Positions 1 to 9,380 of a stretch of DNA of 64,000 nucleotides are shown here, in pieces. The position numbers and the translations under genes were made by a program. The stretch comes from CG2-30-36-16 sp964372115. GTDB lineage: Bacteria; Bacteroidota; Ignavibacteria; Ignavibacteriales; Ignavibacteriaceae. Position 1 is the first letter of the stretch; every line of letters begins with the position of its first letter. The notes beneath the pieces are model-generated. The model ran no database searches. It saw only the letters and a program-made list of their open reading frames with translations, and had not been told where the DNA came from. The DNA is taken from contig CAYJPN010000002.1 of the NCBI GenBank assembly GCA_964372115.1, forward strand, positions 124,001 through 188,000, given 5' to 3'.

Positions 1-510
1 CTGATTGAAAATCTTGATAAACCTGTTATTGCCGCAGTAAATGGTTTTGCGCTCGGAGGCGGGTGTGAACTTGCACTTGCCTGTCATATCCGTATTGCTT
101 CACAAAACGCAAAATTCGGTCAACCCGAAGTTAACCTCGGTATTATTCCGGGATACGGCGGTACACAACGTTTAACGCGGTTGATAAATTCCGGAAGAGC
201 AATGGAGCTAATATTGACCGGGGATATGGTTGATGTAAACGAGGCTTTACGTCTCGGACTTGTTAACCATGTTTACCCGCAAAACGAATTGATGGATAAA
301 GCGCTGGAAATGGCGAATAAGATTGCATCGAAGGCAATACCTGCTGTTCGTCTTGCGGTTAAATGTGTGAATATAGTAGACGAAATTTCTTCGAAAGAAG
401 GACAAATGTATGAGGCTGCTATGTTTGCGCTTTGCTGCGGTACCGAAGATTTTAAAGAAGGAACCAAAGCTTTTCTTGAAAAAAGAAAACCGGAATTTAA
501 AAACAAATAA
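1..510 (+). CDS. enoyl-CoA hydratase (crotonase family), 5' end missing
   Basis: The reading frame is open from base 1 to the stop at 508-510, giving the last 169 residues of a protein whose family is usually about 260 residues; the start lies outside the window. Crotonases hydrate trans-2-enoyl-CoA to 3-hydroxyacyl-CoA in fatty-acid or amino-acid degradation. The oxyanion-hole segment ALGGGCELA and the following FGQPEVNLGIIPGYGGTQRL block are both present. By alignment from memory with rat crotonase, the two Glu in GGCE and QPE correspond to the catalytic pair Glu144/Glu164. The end KRKPEFKNK also matches the family C-terminus. Both glutamates argue for a true hydratase rather than an isomerase or decarboxylase relative. 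The substrate cannot be told from the sequence. Confidence 0.93.
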   Translation: MIENLDKPVIAAVNGFALGGGCELALACHIRIASQNAKFGQPEVNLGIIPGYGGTQRLTRLINSGRAMELILTGDMVDVNEALRLGLVNHVYPQNELMDKALEMANKIASKAIPAVRLAVKCVNIVDEISSKEGQMYEAAMFALCCGTEDFKEGTKAFLEKRKPEFKNK

Positions 511-529
511 TTAGTTTCAATAAAAATAA

Positions 530-1555
530 ATGAAATTAGAGTTTTCCCGTACTAAAGTCGCAGCGGTTTTATTTGCTGCGACTGTTTTTTTTATAGTTGC
601 TAATACAGCCGCCGATTATTTTCTTAAAAGTGAAGATAAGCCGATACCGCAGATTAATGCAGATGAAATTAATAACCGTTTTTTGTTATCGCTAAAAAAT
701 CTGGGAATTAAAGACAACTGGATATTGCCAAAAAAAGGGAATAAAAAGAAACTTCACGACTCTCTCAAATACAATTATAAAATCGGTGTTGCGCCCGATT
801 TACCGATAACGGTTATTCTTAATGAACTAAACAAAAATCTCGATTCGGATCTATTAACAATTTCTTCTCAAGAAGAAGGTATTAATGGTAAAACAAAGTT
901 TTTTGTAAACTCAGGAAAAACTCTAAAGTTATCGGCTGAATTTAATTATGATACACTATCGGTCCGTGAAAAAAAACGTGGTGGAATAATATTAACTAAT
1001 GCCGGGCGTTTGACTGAAGATGAGTTATTAAAACTGTTGAAAACTCCTGAACAATTTGCCATACTTTTAACTCCGGCTAAAGCCGTGACTGACTTGATAA
1101 AAAAAATAAAAGATAATAAAAAAGAATATGTTTTATATCTTGATGACAACATAACAGACCTTGAATATAAATTAAGAAGCGGCTTCCCAAAAGATAGAAC
1201 GAGGGAAGTTTTATCCAATATTGCGGGTAAGTTTAGAGATGCATCATTTATTATGGTTGATGAAGAAAGCGATCTTTATAATTCCTCGATTTATAATTTT
1301 ATTAATGATGAAATTATACGAAGAAAAATTATGCTTATAAAAAAAGAGGACTCGCACTTTTTAGCCGGCAGCAGCGATGAAATTGTCGGGGATTTTTTTA
1401 CCTGCATGAACACGGAAACAGAGATTCCTAAATTATTTTTAACGGATGCCGAAAATTATTTTATTATTCAGCCTGAAGTAGCTAAGATGAGAAAAATAGG
1501 GTATAAATTTTTAAACCCTTCTCTGGCTGTTAAAGAAAGACTTACTCCTCAATAA
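530..1555 (+). CDS. membrane-anchored protein of unknown function, possibly a degenerate polysaccharide-deacetylase fold
   Basis: The 341-residue product has one N-terminal membrane segment (about residues 8-28, VAAVLFAATVFFIVANTAAD) and an otherwise soluble, probably periplasmic body. I do not recognise it with confidence. The alternation GGIILTNAGRLTEDELLKLL, then a hydrophobic strand AILLTP, then EYVLYLDD, and the closing GYKFLNPSLAV recall divergent polysaccharide deacetylases of the YibQ type. The Asp pair that binds metal there would read Thr-Asn here, so an active deacetylase is unlikely. It starts 19 nt after the hydratase stop and could be cotranscribed with it. Its last 14 bases overlap the convergent M16 peptidase gene. 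Confidence 0.7.
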   Translation: MKLEFSRTKVAAVLFAATVFFIVANTAADYFLKSEDKPIPQINADEINNRFLLSLKNLGIKDNWILPKKGNKKKLHDSLKYNYKIGVAPDLPITVILNELNKNLDSDLLTISSQEEGINGKTKFFVNSGKTLKLSAEFNYDTLSVREKKRGGIILTNAGRLTEDELLKLLKTPEQFAILLTPAKAVTDLIKKIKDNKKEYVLYLDDNITDLEYKLRSGFPKDRTREVLSNIAGKFRDASFIMVDEESDLYNSSIYNFINDEIIRRKIMLIKKEDSHFLAGSSDEIVGDFFTCMNTETEIPKLFLTDAENYFIIQPEVAKMRKIGYKFLNPSLAVKERLTPQ

Positions 1556-2912
1556 TTTCGCCCTTCGAGTTTATTTCTACTACGTTGGCAAACGAGATAT
1601 TTTTAAACTGGGGAAGCAGTAAGTTCTTATCACCGGCAATTACATACTTAATTATTTCGGGGTTTATGTTATCAATTGCGGCGTTATCAACATCGGTTAT
1701 GGTGATGCTTTTTACCGAATCAATGTAGGTATTAAAAAAATCATCCTTTAAATTATAAATTACTTTTCCTATAAGGTTTACGCTTATTTGTTGCAGTGTT
1801 TCAAAATTTGACGGGAATTTTCTGATCATTGACGACTTTGTAAAATCCAATTCTATGGCTGTTATGCCGTTTCTAATATTTTTCAATTCTTTATCGATCT
1901 CAATAACTGCATTAGCTGTGTTTTCAGCTCCAACAGATGTTGAGACGTAAAAATGAGCGGCATCTTTGTGGTAGTTAAAACGTGATAATGCCCCGTAAGT
2001 GTAGCCTTTTTTCTCCCGAAGATTTAAGTTTATTCTGCTTGTAAACTGTCCACCCAATATCATATTTAATATTGATTTGGAAAAATAATCCGCATGGTTC
2101 CTCTTGCCGGTTAAGTGTCCGCATCTAATCTCGCTTTGTACAGTCCCTTCTTTATGGAGCAGGTAAATTTTAGGCTCTGCCTCCACTGCTGATATTTCCT
2201 TGAAGCTAACAACTCCGCCGCTTGTCCAGTTATCTAATCTTTTTTCCAGACTATTTTTAAGTCCTTCCGAACTAATATCTCCTACACTTACAAGAAATCC
2301 GTTGGATGGAATAATATACTGTTTATAAAAATTCTTTATGTCTTCGTTTGTTATTTGTGCAACCGAGTCCTCAAAACCAAAAACGGGGTGAGCGTACGGG
2401 TTATTGTTTCCGTACAATATTTGTTCAAAAGCAACGTCGGCTAATTCATCGGGTGCGTCTTTGCTTTGCAAAATTCGAGTTAAAATTTTTCTTTGTTCTC
2501 TTGCAAAAGCGCTGTCATCAAACCTTGGTAAAAGCAAAACATCACAAAATAAATTAAGCGATTTTTCAAAATGTTCAGTCAAGGTTTGAAGTGAATAATA
2601 TATCGAATCATTATCGCGGTTTATGCTTAATGATGTTCCGAGAGTATCAAGTTTATCGCTCAGTGCAAGGGCATCATATTTTCCCGCGCCTTCATCCGCA
2701 ACCATACCGAATAAATTTGCAAGTCCTTTTTTATCCGCGGGATCGAATTTTGAACCCGCATAAAATAAAAGGTTAAGACGAATGATAGGGAGCGATGTTT
2801 TTTTTACGTGTAATACCTTTAACCCGTTTGATAGAACAAAATGTTCGATTTCGGGAAGGGAAAAATTTATTTCATCTTTGGGCAGTGGTTTTATTGATCT
2901 GTCTAAGCTCAT
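1542..2912 (-). CDS. M16 family peptidase, non-catalytic subunit
   Basis: This 456-residue protein has the two-lobed M16 (pitrilysin/MPP) layout. The inverted zinc motif HxxEH is lost: at the aligned place (about residues 66-70) the sequence is NLFGM. It keeps the Arg/Tyr pair of the second lobe (NLREKKGYTYGA, R299 and Y306), which in heterodimeric M16 peptidases comes from the inactive partner and contacts the substrate. It lies 8 bp downstream of a gene for an M16 protein with the opposite set of residues, so the two probably form one heterodimeric protease. No signal peptide is evident, which suggests a cytoplasmic site or an unrecognised export signal. The gene ends in a 14-bp convergent overlap. 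Confidence 0.9.
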   Translation of the reverse strand: MSLDRSIKPLPKDEINFSLPEIEHFVLSNGLKVLHVKKTSLPIIRLNLLFYAGSKFDPADKKGLANLFGMVADEGAGKYDALALSDKLDTLGTSLSINRDNDSIYYSLQTLTEHFEKSLNLFCDVLLLPRFDDSAFAREQRKILTRILQSKDAPDELADVAFEQILYGNNNPYAHPVFGFEDSVAQITNEDIKNFYKQYIIPSNGFLVSVGDISSEGLKNSLEKRLDNWTSGGVVSFKEISAVEAEPKIYLLHKEGTVQSEIRCGHLTGKRNHADYFSKSILNMILGGQFTSRINLNLREKKGYTYGALSRFNYHKDAAHFYVSTSVGAENTANAVIEIDKELKNIRNGITAIELDFTKSSMIRKFPSNFETLQQISVNLIGKVIYNLKDDFFNTYIDSVKSITITDVDNAAIDNINPEIIKYVIAGDKNLLLPQFKNISFANVVEINSKGEIIEE

Positions 2913-2920
2913 CTTTGTCC

Positions 2921-4183
2921 TTATTTATTAGGCGTAATTCTTAATTCAACAAACGGAGCGGATAAATATTTATCAGCCGCCGCTTTAATGTTTTCGTTTG
3001 TAATTTCTGAATAACGCCGCAAATCTTTGCTGAATGAATTTGGTTCGCCCAAATAAAAATTGTAGAAATTTAACTGGTCCGCAAGCGAATCAATATTTTG
3101 AAGTGAATAAATAAATCCCGAACGGATTCCATTTTTTGTTTTGGTTAATTCTTTTTTCGTCACACCATTTTTTTTAAGAATGTTTAATTCATAAAAAATT
3201 TCCTTTTTTATTTTATCTAAATTTATACCGGGTTTTGCAGTTGCTACTATCATTAAATGACCGGCAAGTTTACCCGAATATTGAAACACACTTATATCCT
3301 GCACAAGTTCAAGCTCATGCACAAGTTTTTTATAAAGTCTGGATCCCTTCGAGCCCGATAATATATCTGATAGAACATCTAAGGATGCGTCGTCGGTTCC
3401 AAAAGCTGTCTCGGAATTCCAAGCAAAATAAATCCTGTCTAACTGAACATTTTCTTTGCGCTCGATAATGTTATTCTCACTTATTCTGAATTGACCACCA
3501 ATAGGTCGTTCAATTGAATTTGTGGATGCGATGGCGCCAAAATATTGTTCAATCATTTCTTTTGCTTTTGCCGTATCAAAATCGCCGGAAACCACTAACG
3601 ACGCGTTTGATGGAGAATAATAAGTGCGGAAAAAATTGGAAACATCATCAAGCGTGTAACTCTGAATATCATTAATAGAGCCTATAGTAGCCCAGCTATA
3701 AGGATGTGTTTCGGGAAAAAGTTGTTCCAATAAAATTTCCCACGCAAGTCCGTACGGTTGGTTATCGTAACGTTCAAGCCGTTCGTTTTTTACAACATCT
3801 TTTTGGTTGATGAGTTTTTCCTCTGTTAAAGCGGGAAGAAAATAACCCATCCTGTCGGATTCGAGCCAGAAAGCAAGTTCGAGAAAATTTGAGGGGACTT
3901 TTTCATAATAATTTGTACGGTCGAAATTTGTGGAGCCGTTTAATACGCCGCCGGCTTCCTGCACATATCTAAAATGCATTTCCTTCGGTACATTCTGCGA
4001 ACCCTGAAACATCATATGTTCAAATAAATGGGCTAAGCCGGTTTTGCCACGCTTTTCGTTTGCGGAACCAACATGGTACCATATGTTAACCGAAACTATC
4101 GGCAGCGCTGGCTCTTTATGAAGTATAACCTGCAGCCCATTATCAAGTTTATATTTTTCGTATCGAACATCGAGAATATGCAT
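2921..4183 (-). CDS. M16 family zinc peptidase, catalytic subunit
   Basis: The 420-residue protein starts with the typical Y-x-L-x-NGL strand and carries the zinc motif HLFEH at residues 52-56. A Glu in VKNERLER (about residue 134) is the likely third zinc ligand. The Arg/Tyr pair of the C-terminal lobe is absent: the corresponding stretch reads LVHELELVQDISVF. M16 enzymes with HxxEH but no R/Y pair work with an R/Y-bearing partner, which is the next gene. A GC-rich hairpin with a T-tract sits between this gene and lepB upstream. I see no clear Shine-Dalgarno site before the ATG. Confidence 0.93.
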   Translation of the reverse strand: MHILDVRYEKYKLDNGLQVILHKEPALPIVSVNIWYHVGSANEKRGKTGLAHLFEHMMFQGSQNVPKEMHFRYVQEAGGVLNGSTNFDRTNYYEKVPSNFLELAFWLESDRMGYFLPALTEEKLINQKDVVKNERLERYDNQPYGLAWEILLEQLFPETHPYSWATIGSINDIQSYTLDDVSNFFRTYYSPSNASLVVSGDFDTAKAKEMIEQYFGAIASTNSIERPIGGQFRISENNIIERKENVQLDRIYFAWNSETAFGTDDASLDVLSDILSGSKGSRLYKKLVHELELVQDISVFQYSGKLAGHLMIVATAKPGINLDKIKKEIFYELNILKKNGVTKKELTKTKNGIRSGFIYSLQNIDSLADQLNFYNFYLGEPNSFSKDLRRYSEITNENIKAAADKYLSAPFVELRITPNK

Positions 4184-4210
4184 AAGTAATCTTTTTTTAT
4201 TTAAAAAATA

Positions 4211-4229
4211 GGCGCGTAAAAATCGCGCC
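4211..4229 (-). terminator. rho-independent terminator after lepB
   Basis: On the minus strand GGCGCG pairs with CGCGCC over a 7-nt loop, followed by TATTTTTT (bases 4210-4203). It lies 28 bases after the lepB stop and before the M16 pair, so it probably ends the gatB-lepB transcript. The M16 pair would then be read from its own promoter or by read-through. Confidence 0.7.
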
Positions 4230-4236
4230 CATATAT

Positions 4237-4261
4237 TTAATTTAATTGAAAATTAAATTAA
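4237..4261. repeat. perfect 11-bp AT-only inverted repeat at the lepB stop
   Basis: TTAATTTAATT and AATTAAATTAA form a perfect 11-bp inverted repeat around a 3-base centre, and the lepB stop codon lies inside the right arm. It sits directly before the GC-rich terminator. It could help terminate or protect the transcript end, or be a protein site; the sequence does not decide. Confidence 0.5.
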
Positions 4262-5190
4262 TGTAACAGTTTAAGCACCCGGTCAAAACGTATTGAGCCG
4301 AGAAGTCTGAAAAAATCAGTAAATGGGATATCCCGATCCCACGAGAACAAAGTAATAAAAGCTTCACCCACAATCAAATCGCGGGGAACTAAACCCCAGA
4401 AACGGCTGTCTTCACTGTTATCGCGGTTATCACCCATCATAAAGAAATAGTCTTTTTGGAATGTATATTTTGTTGTCGGCTTTCCATCGATTAAAACCTG
4501 ACCGTTTGCAATTTTTACAACCCGTTTACCGAATTCTCTATCTATTATGGTTCCCCAGTTGTAAGCGGCTTCGGCGGTTAAATCAATTGTGTAACCTGCT
4601 TTCGGTATAACAAGCGGACCCCAATTATCTTCGTTCCAGTCCATACCCCGGGGGAATATGTCGCCTCTTTTTATACCGCGCGGGCGAAGCTCATAACCGT
4701 ACCGGATATGCGGGGGGATCCAATTTTGCTTATGATTTACATACACCACTTTATTAATTATTTGAATTGTATCGCCGGGGAGACCAATGCATCTTTTTAC
4801 ATAATTTACACCGAGTTCATTTGCATGCATTTGGTCACGGTTTCCTGGGTATTCAAAAACAACTATGTCTTTTCTGTGCGGTTCGCGTAATGCCGGCAGC
4901 CTGAAAAAGGGGAGTTCAATTTCGGTAAAAGGGATATATCTTGGGGAAGATGAACCGTAGATGAATTTGTTTACGAGTACAAAATCGCCAACGAGAATTG
5001 TATCTTCCATTGACCCGGTGGGGATGCGCGTATTTTGAATAACGAAAGTAATAATGAAAAAAGCGGCGATTCCTGCAAAAAGGAGTGATTCAATAAAGTC
5101 GCGTACCTTTTCTTTCGGAGTTTTAATCTTGTTTAATTCTTCTTCCGTTTTTATTCCGATAAATCTTTTAAAGCCTGCTTTGAAAGACAA
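4258..5190 (-). CDS. lepB: signal peptidase I
   Basis: Type I signal peptidase of the inner membrane, which cleaves signal peptides of exported proteins with a Ser/Lys dyad. The 310-residue protein has one membrane segment near residues 34-50, then PTGSMEDTILVGD with nucleophile Ser60, then YVKRCIGLPGD with general base Lys132, then the GDNRDNSEDSR box (253-263). All family boxes are intact. The start is TTG with a strong AGGAG six bases upstream (bases 5197-5201); no ATG gives the expected N-terminus. It follows gatB by 15 bp and is probably cotranscribed. The protein lacks a second N-terminal membrane helix of the E. coli kind, as in many non-proteobacterial enzymes. Confidence 0.96.
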   Translation of the reverse strand: MSFKAGFKRFIGIKTEEELNKIKTPKEKVRDFIESLLFAGIAAFFIITFVIQNTRIPTGSMEDTILVGDFVLVNKFIYGSSSPRYIPFTEIELPFFRLPALREPHRKDIVVFEYPGNRDQMHANELGVNYVKRCIGLPGDTIQIINKVVYVNHKQNWIPPHIRYGYELRPRGIKRGDIFPRGMDWNEDNWGPLVIPKAGYTIDLTAEAAYNWGTIIDREFGKRVVKIANGQVLIDGKPTTKYTFQKDYFFMMGDNRDNSEDSRFWGLVPRDLIVGEAFITLFSWDRDIPFTDFFRLLGSIRFDRVLKLLH

Positions 5191-5205
5191 TTTTTACTCC
5201 TGTAA

Positions 5206-6651
5206 TTATTTTTTTAGAGTGGTTAGTTTTTCACGTAATATTTTATTTACAATTTGCGGATTTGCTTTACCGCCGGTTCGTTTCATTATTTTCCCAACGA
5301 AAAAACCGATAACTTTTTCTTTGCCCGATATAAATTCTTCAACTTCCAACGGGTGATCGGATAAAATTTCCGAGACAATATTATCAATTAAACCGGCGTC
5401 GGAAACCTGCAATAAATTTTTCTCTTTTACAATCTGTTCCGCTGTTTTGTTTTCGATAATCATCAACGGAAATACTTCTTTTGCAATTTTACCGCTTATG
5501 GTTCCTGCTTTTATAAGATTAATTAATCCGGCAAGAGATTCAGGCGTTATTGAAAAGTCAGTGATATTTATTTTTTCTTCGTTTAATATTTTTAACACAT
5601 CAACCATTATCCAGTTGCTTGCGCTTTTGTAATCAACCGTGCAGTGCACAACTTTTTCGTAATAATCAGCAACCGGTATTGATTGAGTAAGAATATCAGC
5701 ATCGTAAATGGGCAGCGAATATTGCTCAATGAATCTATTTCTTTTATCGTCTGGCAGTTCAGTTAAATTTGCTAAAATATCAGCCATCCATTTTTCATCA
5801 ATATTCACCGGCAGCAAATCCGGATCGGGGAAATAGCGGTAATCATGCGCTTCTTCTTTGCTGCGCATAGTAAACGCCTCATTCAAGTCAGCATTCCACA
5901 AAAGAGTTTCCTGCACAACCCGTTCGCCGTTTTCAACAAGATCAATCTGCCTTTCAATTTCGTAATTTATTGCATGTTCTACGTTCCGAAACGAGTTCAT
6001 GTTTTTTATTTCGGTTTTTGTTCCAAGCTGTGTTTCACCTTTCAAACGGATTGAAATATTGGCGTCACATCGCAGCGAACCTTCTTCCATATTTCCATCG
6101 CAAATTCCAAGGTATTGAACGAGTTGTTTTATTTTGCTAAGATATAAATAGGCTTCTTCCGAGGTTCTTATGTCGGGCTCGCTCACAATTTCCATAAGCG
6201 GCACGCCGCACCGGTTTACATCCACCAACGTTTCCTGTCCGCGGTCGTGTATTGATTTTCCGGCATCTTCTTCGATGTGTATTCTTGTTATCCCGATTTT
6301 TTTTGTTTCGTTTGCTTCGGTCACAACACCAATCCATCCAAGTTCGCAAATAGGCAGTTCGTACTGGCTAATCTGGTAACCTTTAGGAAGATCCGGGTAA
6401 AAATAATTTTTACGGGCAAAAACCGATTTTGGATTTATTGTACAATTTGTCGCCAAACCCATAAGAGCGGTGTATTCAACTACTTTTTTATTCAACACCG
6501 GCAAAACGCCGGGGTGACCGAGACAAACCGGGCACACATTTGTATTTGCCGGATTACCGAATTCGGTTGAGCAGCCGCAAAAAGCTTTGGATTTTGTAAG
6601 AAGCTGCGCATGCACTTCCAGCCCTATTACAGCTTCATATTTTTCGTTCAT
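5206..6651 (-). CDS. gatB: aspartyl/glutamyl-tRNA(Asn/Gln) amidotransferase subunit B
   Basis: GatB activates and transamidates mischarged Glu-tRNA(Gln) or Asp-tRNA(Asn) together with GatA and GatC, neither of which is in the window. The N-terminus YEAVIGLEVHAQL, the CGCSTEFG...CPVCLG zinc-binding cysteines, the FYPDLPKGYQISQ block and the C-terminal YqeY/GatB helical domain ending in KTGGKANPQ-like sequence (here RTGGKANPQIVN) are all present. I chose the ATG at 6651. The frame stays open to a TTG at 6678, but that TTG lies inside a TATATTTG promoter-like motif (6676-6683), so it should be untranscribed or at the very 5' end. Confidence 0.95.
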   Translation of the reverse strand: MNEKYEAVIGLEVHAQLLTKSKAFCGCSTEFGNPANTNVCPVCLGHPGVLPVLNKKVVEYTALMGLATNCTINPKSVFARKNYFYPDLPKGYQISQYELPICELGWIGVVTEANETKKIGITRIHIEEDAGKSIHDRGQETLVDVNRCGVPLMEIVSEPDIRTSEEAYLYLSKIKQLVQYLGICDGNMEEGSLRCDANISIRLKGETQLGTKTEIKNMNSFRNVEHAINYEIERQIDLVENGERVVQETLLWNADLNEAFTMRSKEEAHDYRYFPDPDLLPVNIDEKWMADILANLTELPDDKRNRFIEQYSLPIYDADILTQSIPVADYYEKVVHCTVDYKSASNWIMVDVLKILNEEKINITDFSITPESLAGLINLIKAGTISGKIAKEVFPLMIIENKTAEQIVKEKNLLQVSDAGLIDNIVSEILSDHPLEVEEFISGKEKVIGFFVGKIMKRTGGKANPQIVNKILREKLTTLKK

Positions 6652-6675
6652 TCGTTCATTGTTAATTTGAAAGGT

Positions 6676-6683
6676 CAAATATA
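6676..6683 (-). promoter_or_regulatory. TAnnTTTG promoter motif before gatB
   Basis: TATATTTG on the minus strand ends 25 bases before the chosen gatB ATG. It matches the -7 element TAnnTTTG of Bacteroidetes primary-sigma promoters. Five other genes in this window have the same motif upstream, four of them at nearly the same distance. Confidence 0.5.
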
Positions 6684-6852
6684 TAAAAGAATAGTAATAT
6701 GAAGAAATGCAATTTAGGATTGTGGAAAGGAATTAATTATTTTAAAAATAGTGCAAAAAACACCGGTTTTAAGTTTTGGTAGTCAGTTTTTAATGTCCAG
6801 ATTAATATTCTTCTGTAAAAATCTTCTCCTCAAACTTCAGCAAATTTATTTC

Positions 6853-6860
6853 TATATTTG
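6853..6860 (+). promoter_or_regulatory. TAnnTTTG promoter motif before the penicillin acylase gene
   Basis: TATATTTG lies 24 bases before the ATG at 6884. I see no good TTG element about 20 bases further upstream, so the assignment rests on the -7 element and its spacing. Confidence 0.45.
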
Positions 6861-6883
6861 CAGCTAAAATCGTCAAGTAAATA

Positions 6884-9343
6884 ATGCAAAAATGGCTTAA
6901 AATTACAATCGGTGTTGTCTCATCTATCATCATAATATTTCTATTAGGCGGATATTTATTTTCCCGGATGTTGTACACAACGCTGCCGGTTTATGAAGGT
7001 GAAATTAAATCTGCTTTTATAAAAGATAATGTTGAAGTTTACCGGGACAGCCTCGGTGTGCCTTATATTTTGGCTGTAAATGAACCCGACGCTGCGTTTG
7101 CAATGGGTTATTTACATGCGCAGGAGCGACTGTTTGCAATGGACCTTGCCCGCCGCGCCGGTGCCGGCAGATTGAGTGAAATTTTCGGGACGCGTACAGT
7201 TCCTTTTGACAAAATGTTTAGAACAATCGGGATAAAAAAAATTGTTGATGAAAACATAAAACAAATTAATCCGCACACACTTGATGTTCTAAAATCATAT
7301 TCCAACGGCGTAAACCAGTACATTAAAGATGCCGGAAACAGACTGCCGGTTGAGTTCGATTTGCTGCGTTATGATCCTTATAAATGGACTCCCGAGCATT
7401 CCCTTATTATTGGAAGGATGCTGGCATATGAATTAAATATAAGCTGGTGGACAGACTTTGCGTTTACTCATCTTGTAGAAAGATTCGGTGACGAAAAAGC
7501 AAGCGAAATAATTCCACAATATGATGAAAAAATGCCGGTAATAATTCCCGATGCGGGCAAATCAGTTTCTTCATTGCCGCTTGATTACATCCGTACAAAT
7601 CAAAAGTTTAGAAGTTTTATGGGGATGAATGGAACACATATCGGTTCAAATAATTGGGTCGTAAACGGAAATAAATCTGCAAGCGGCAAACCGATTATAG
7701 CAAACGATACTCACCTTTCGCTCGGCGCTCCTTCAAAATGGTATGTTGCTGTGGTAAAAAGCCCGGGGTGGAACGCTGCTGGTTTTACAATCCCTGGAAT
7801 TCCGGTTATTATAATCGGCAAAAATGATAATATTTCTTGGGCTGTTACAAATATAATGTTGGATGATACTGATTTTTACAAAGAGCAAATTGATTCATCC
7901 GGTCATAACTATTTGCTAAACGGCGGATGGGAACCATTAATCAAGCGGAAAGAAAAAATAATTGTAAAAGATTCCTCTACTGTTACTTTTGAAATTTTTT
8001 CTACGCATCACGGACCTTTAATAGATGGAGTGCACCCGTTTAATACGGTATATAAAGATGAAAAAATAATACCGTCAAAGATTAGTATGAGGTGGTTAGG
8101 CAGCGAATGCAGTGATGAACTTCATGCTTTTTTTGAGATTAACAAAGCAAAAAACTTTGAGCAGTTCAGACAAGCATTTAAAAGCTACAGCGTACCGGGG
8201 CAGAATTTTATTTACGCGGATATTAATAACAACATCGGTTACGTTTTTGGCGGCAGGCTCCCGGTTCGCACAGGGAATAATATGCAGTATGTTTTTGATG
8301 GCACAACTACTTCAAATGACTGGCAGACAATATTAAATGTTACCGAGCTGCCTTACGTTTATAACCCCCAAACTAATAATATTGCTTCGGCAAATAACAA
8401 AACACTGAATAATTTTAAGTATCCAATTTCAAACATCTGGGAGCCCGCATCCCGGTTTGAAAGAATTACCGAACTTCTTAATTCAAAAGAAAAACAAACT
8501 ATCAATGATTTTAAACATTATCAAAATGATGTTACTTCACCATACGCGCGGGAACTAACACCGTATATTTTGGCTGCCTTTAATGATGTAAAAATTAGAG
8601 ATAAAAATCTAAAGCTTTCTTTAGATCTTTTAAAAAAATGGAATTATGAATTCGACAAACAAAGTCAGATTCCGTCTATTTATGTTTATTTTCTAAAATA
8701 TTTTATGAAAAATATTTTTCTCGATGAGATGGGCGCCGATCTATTTAATGAATATGTTCTTGTTGAAAATGTTCCTTACCGTAAAATTTTAGATTTTATG
8801 AAAAACCCATCGAACAGTTGGATTGATAATATTAAGACAAAAGAGAGGGAAACATTAAACGAAGTAATAAGAAAAAGTTTTGTCGATGGTTTAAGTATGC
8901 TTGAAAAATCATACGGAAAAAATTTAAAAGATTGGCAGTGGGGGCGAATACACACCGTTACTTTCGAGCATCAGTTCAGCGGGCAATCGTCATTTATAGA
9001 TCCTTACATAAATATTGGACCTTTTAATATCGGTGGGGATGGCACAACTTTGTTTAATACCGAATACCCGTTTCATGAGTCTCTTGAAGGGGTCCCTTTA
9101 CTTGAGCACAAAGGATTTGAATGCATAATTGGTCCATCGATGCGTTATATTTTTGATTTTGCAAAGGCTGATGAATTTTACATTATTCTGCCGACCGGGC
9201 AATCGGGCAATGTTTTAAGCGAGCATTACCGCGATATGACGCAAAGCTGGTTGAACGGACGTTACGCAGTTGTAAATACAAATGAAAATGTAATTAGACA
9301 AAGCGGTATGAAAAAGTTGGTCTTCAAGAAAAATGAATACTAA
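6884..9343 (+). CDS. penicillin acylase family (S45) amidohydrolase
   Basis: This 819-residue protein belongs to the Ntn-hydrolase family that includes penicillin G acylase, cephalosporin acylase and acyl-homoserine-lactone acylases. These are made as one chain and cleave themselves into alpha and beta subunits. A hydrophobic N-terminus (residues 7-26) suggests export. The alpha part has GVPYILA and GYLHAQERLFAMDLARR; the beta part would begin at Ser255 in HIGSNNWVV, the catalytic N-terminal nucleophile. The next block, GKPIIANDTHL, is also conserved. The substrate is unknown: AHL, peptide or polyamine amides are all possible. It is transcribed divergently from gatB and appears to be a single-gene unit. 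Confidence 0.93.
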   Translation: MQKWLKITIGVVSSIIIIFLLGGYLFSRMLYTTLPVYEGEIKSAFIKDNVEVYRDSLGVPYILAVNEPDAAFAMGYLHAQERLFAMDLARRAGAGRLSEIFGTRTVPFDKMFRTIGIKKIVDENIKQINPHTLDVLKSYSNGVNQYIKDAGNRLPVEFDLLRYDPYKWTPEHSLIIGRMLAYELNISWWTDFAFTHLVERFGDEKASEIIPQYDEKMPVIIPDAGKSVSSLPLDYIRTNQKFRSFMGMNGTHIGSNNWVVNGNKSASGKPIIANDTHLSLGAPSKWYVAVVKSPGWNAAGFTIPGIPVIIIGKNDNISWAVTNIMLDDTDFYKEQIDSSGHNYLLNGGWEPLIKRKEKIIVKDSSTVTFEIFSTHHGPLIDGVHPFNTVYKDEKIIPSKISMRWLGSECSDELHAFFEINKAKNFEQFRQAFKSYSVPGQNFIYADINNNIGYVFGGRLPVRTGNNMQYVFDGTTTSNDWQTILNVTELPYVYNPQTNNIASANNKTLNNFKYPISNIWEPASRFERITELLNSKEKQTINDFKHYQNDVTSPYARELTPYILAAFNDVKIRDKNLKLSLDLLKKWNYEFDKQSQIPSIYVYFLKYFMKNIFLDEMGADLFNEYVLVENVPYRKILDFMKNPSNSWIDNIKTKERETLNEVIRKSFVDGLSMLEKSYGKNLKDWQWGRIHTVTFEHQFSGQSSFIDPYINIGPFNIGGDGTTLFNTEYPFHESLEGVPLLEHKGFECIIGPSMRYIFDFAKADEFYIILPTGQSGNVLSEHYRDMTQSWLNGRYAVVNTNENVIRQSGMKKLVFKKNEY

Positions 9344-9380
9344 GAAAAGCAGTTGAATAGAATCTGAAACTGAAAAATCA

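Noticed and set aside
5206..6678. Longer gatB from the TTG at 6678
   Set aside because: The TTG lies within a TATATTTG promoter-like motif and adds nine residues absent from the family. The ATG at 6651 gives the normal N-terminus.
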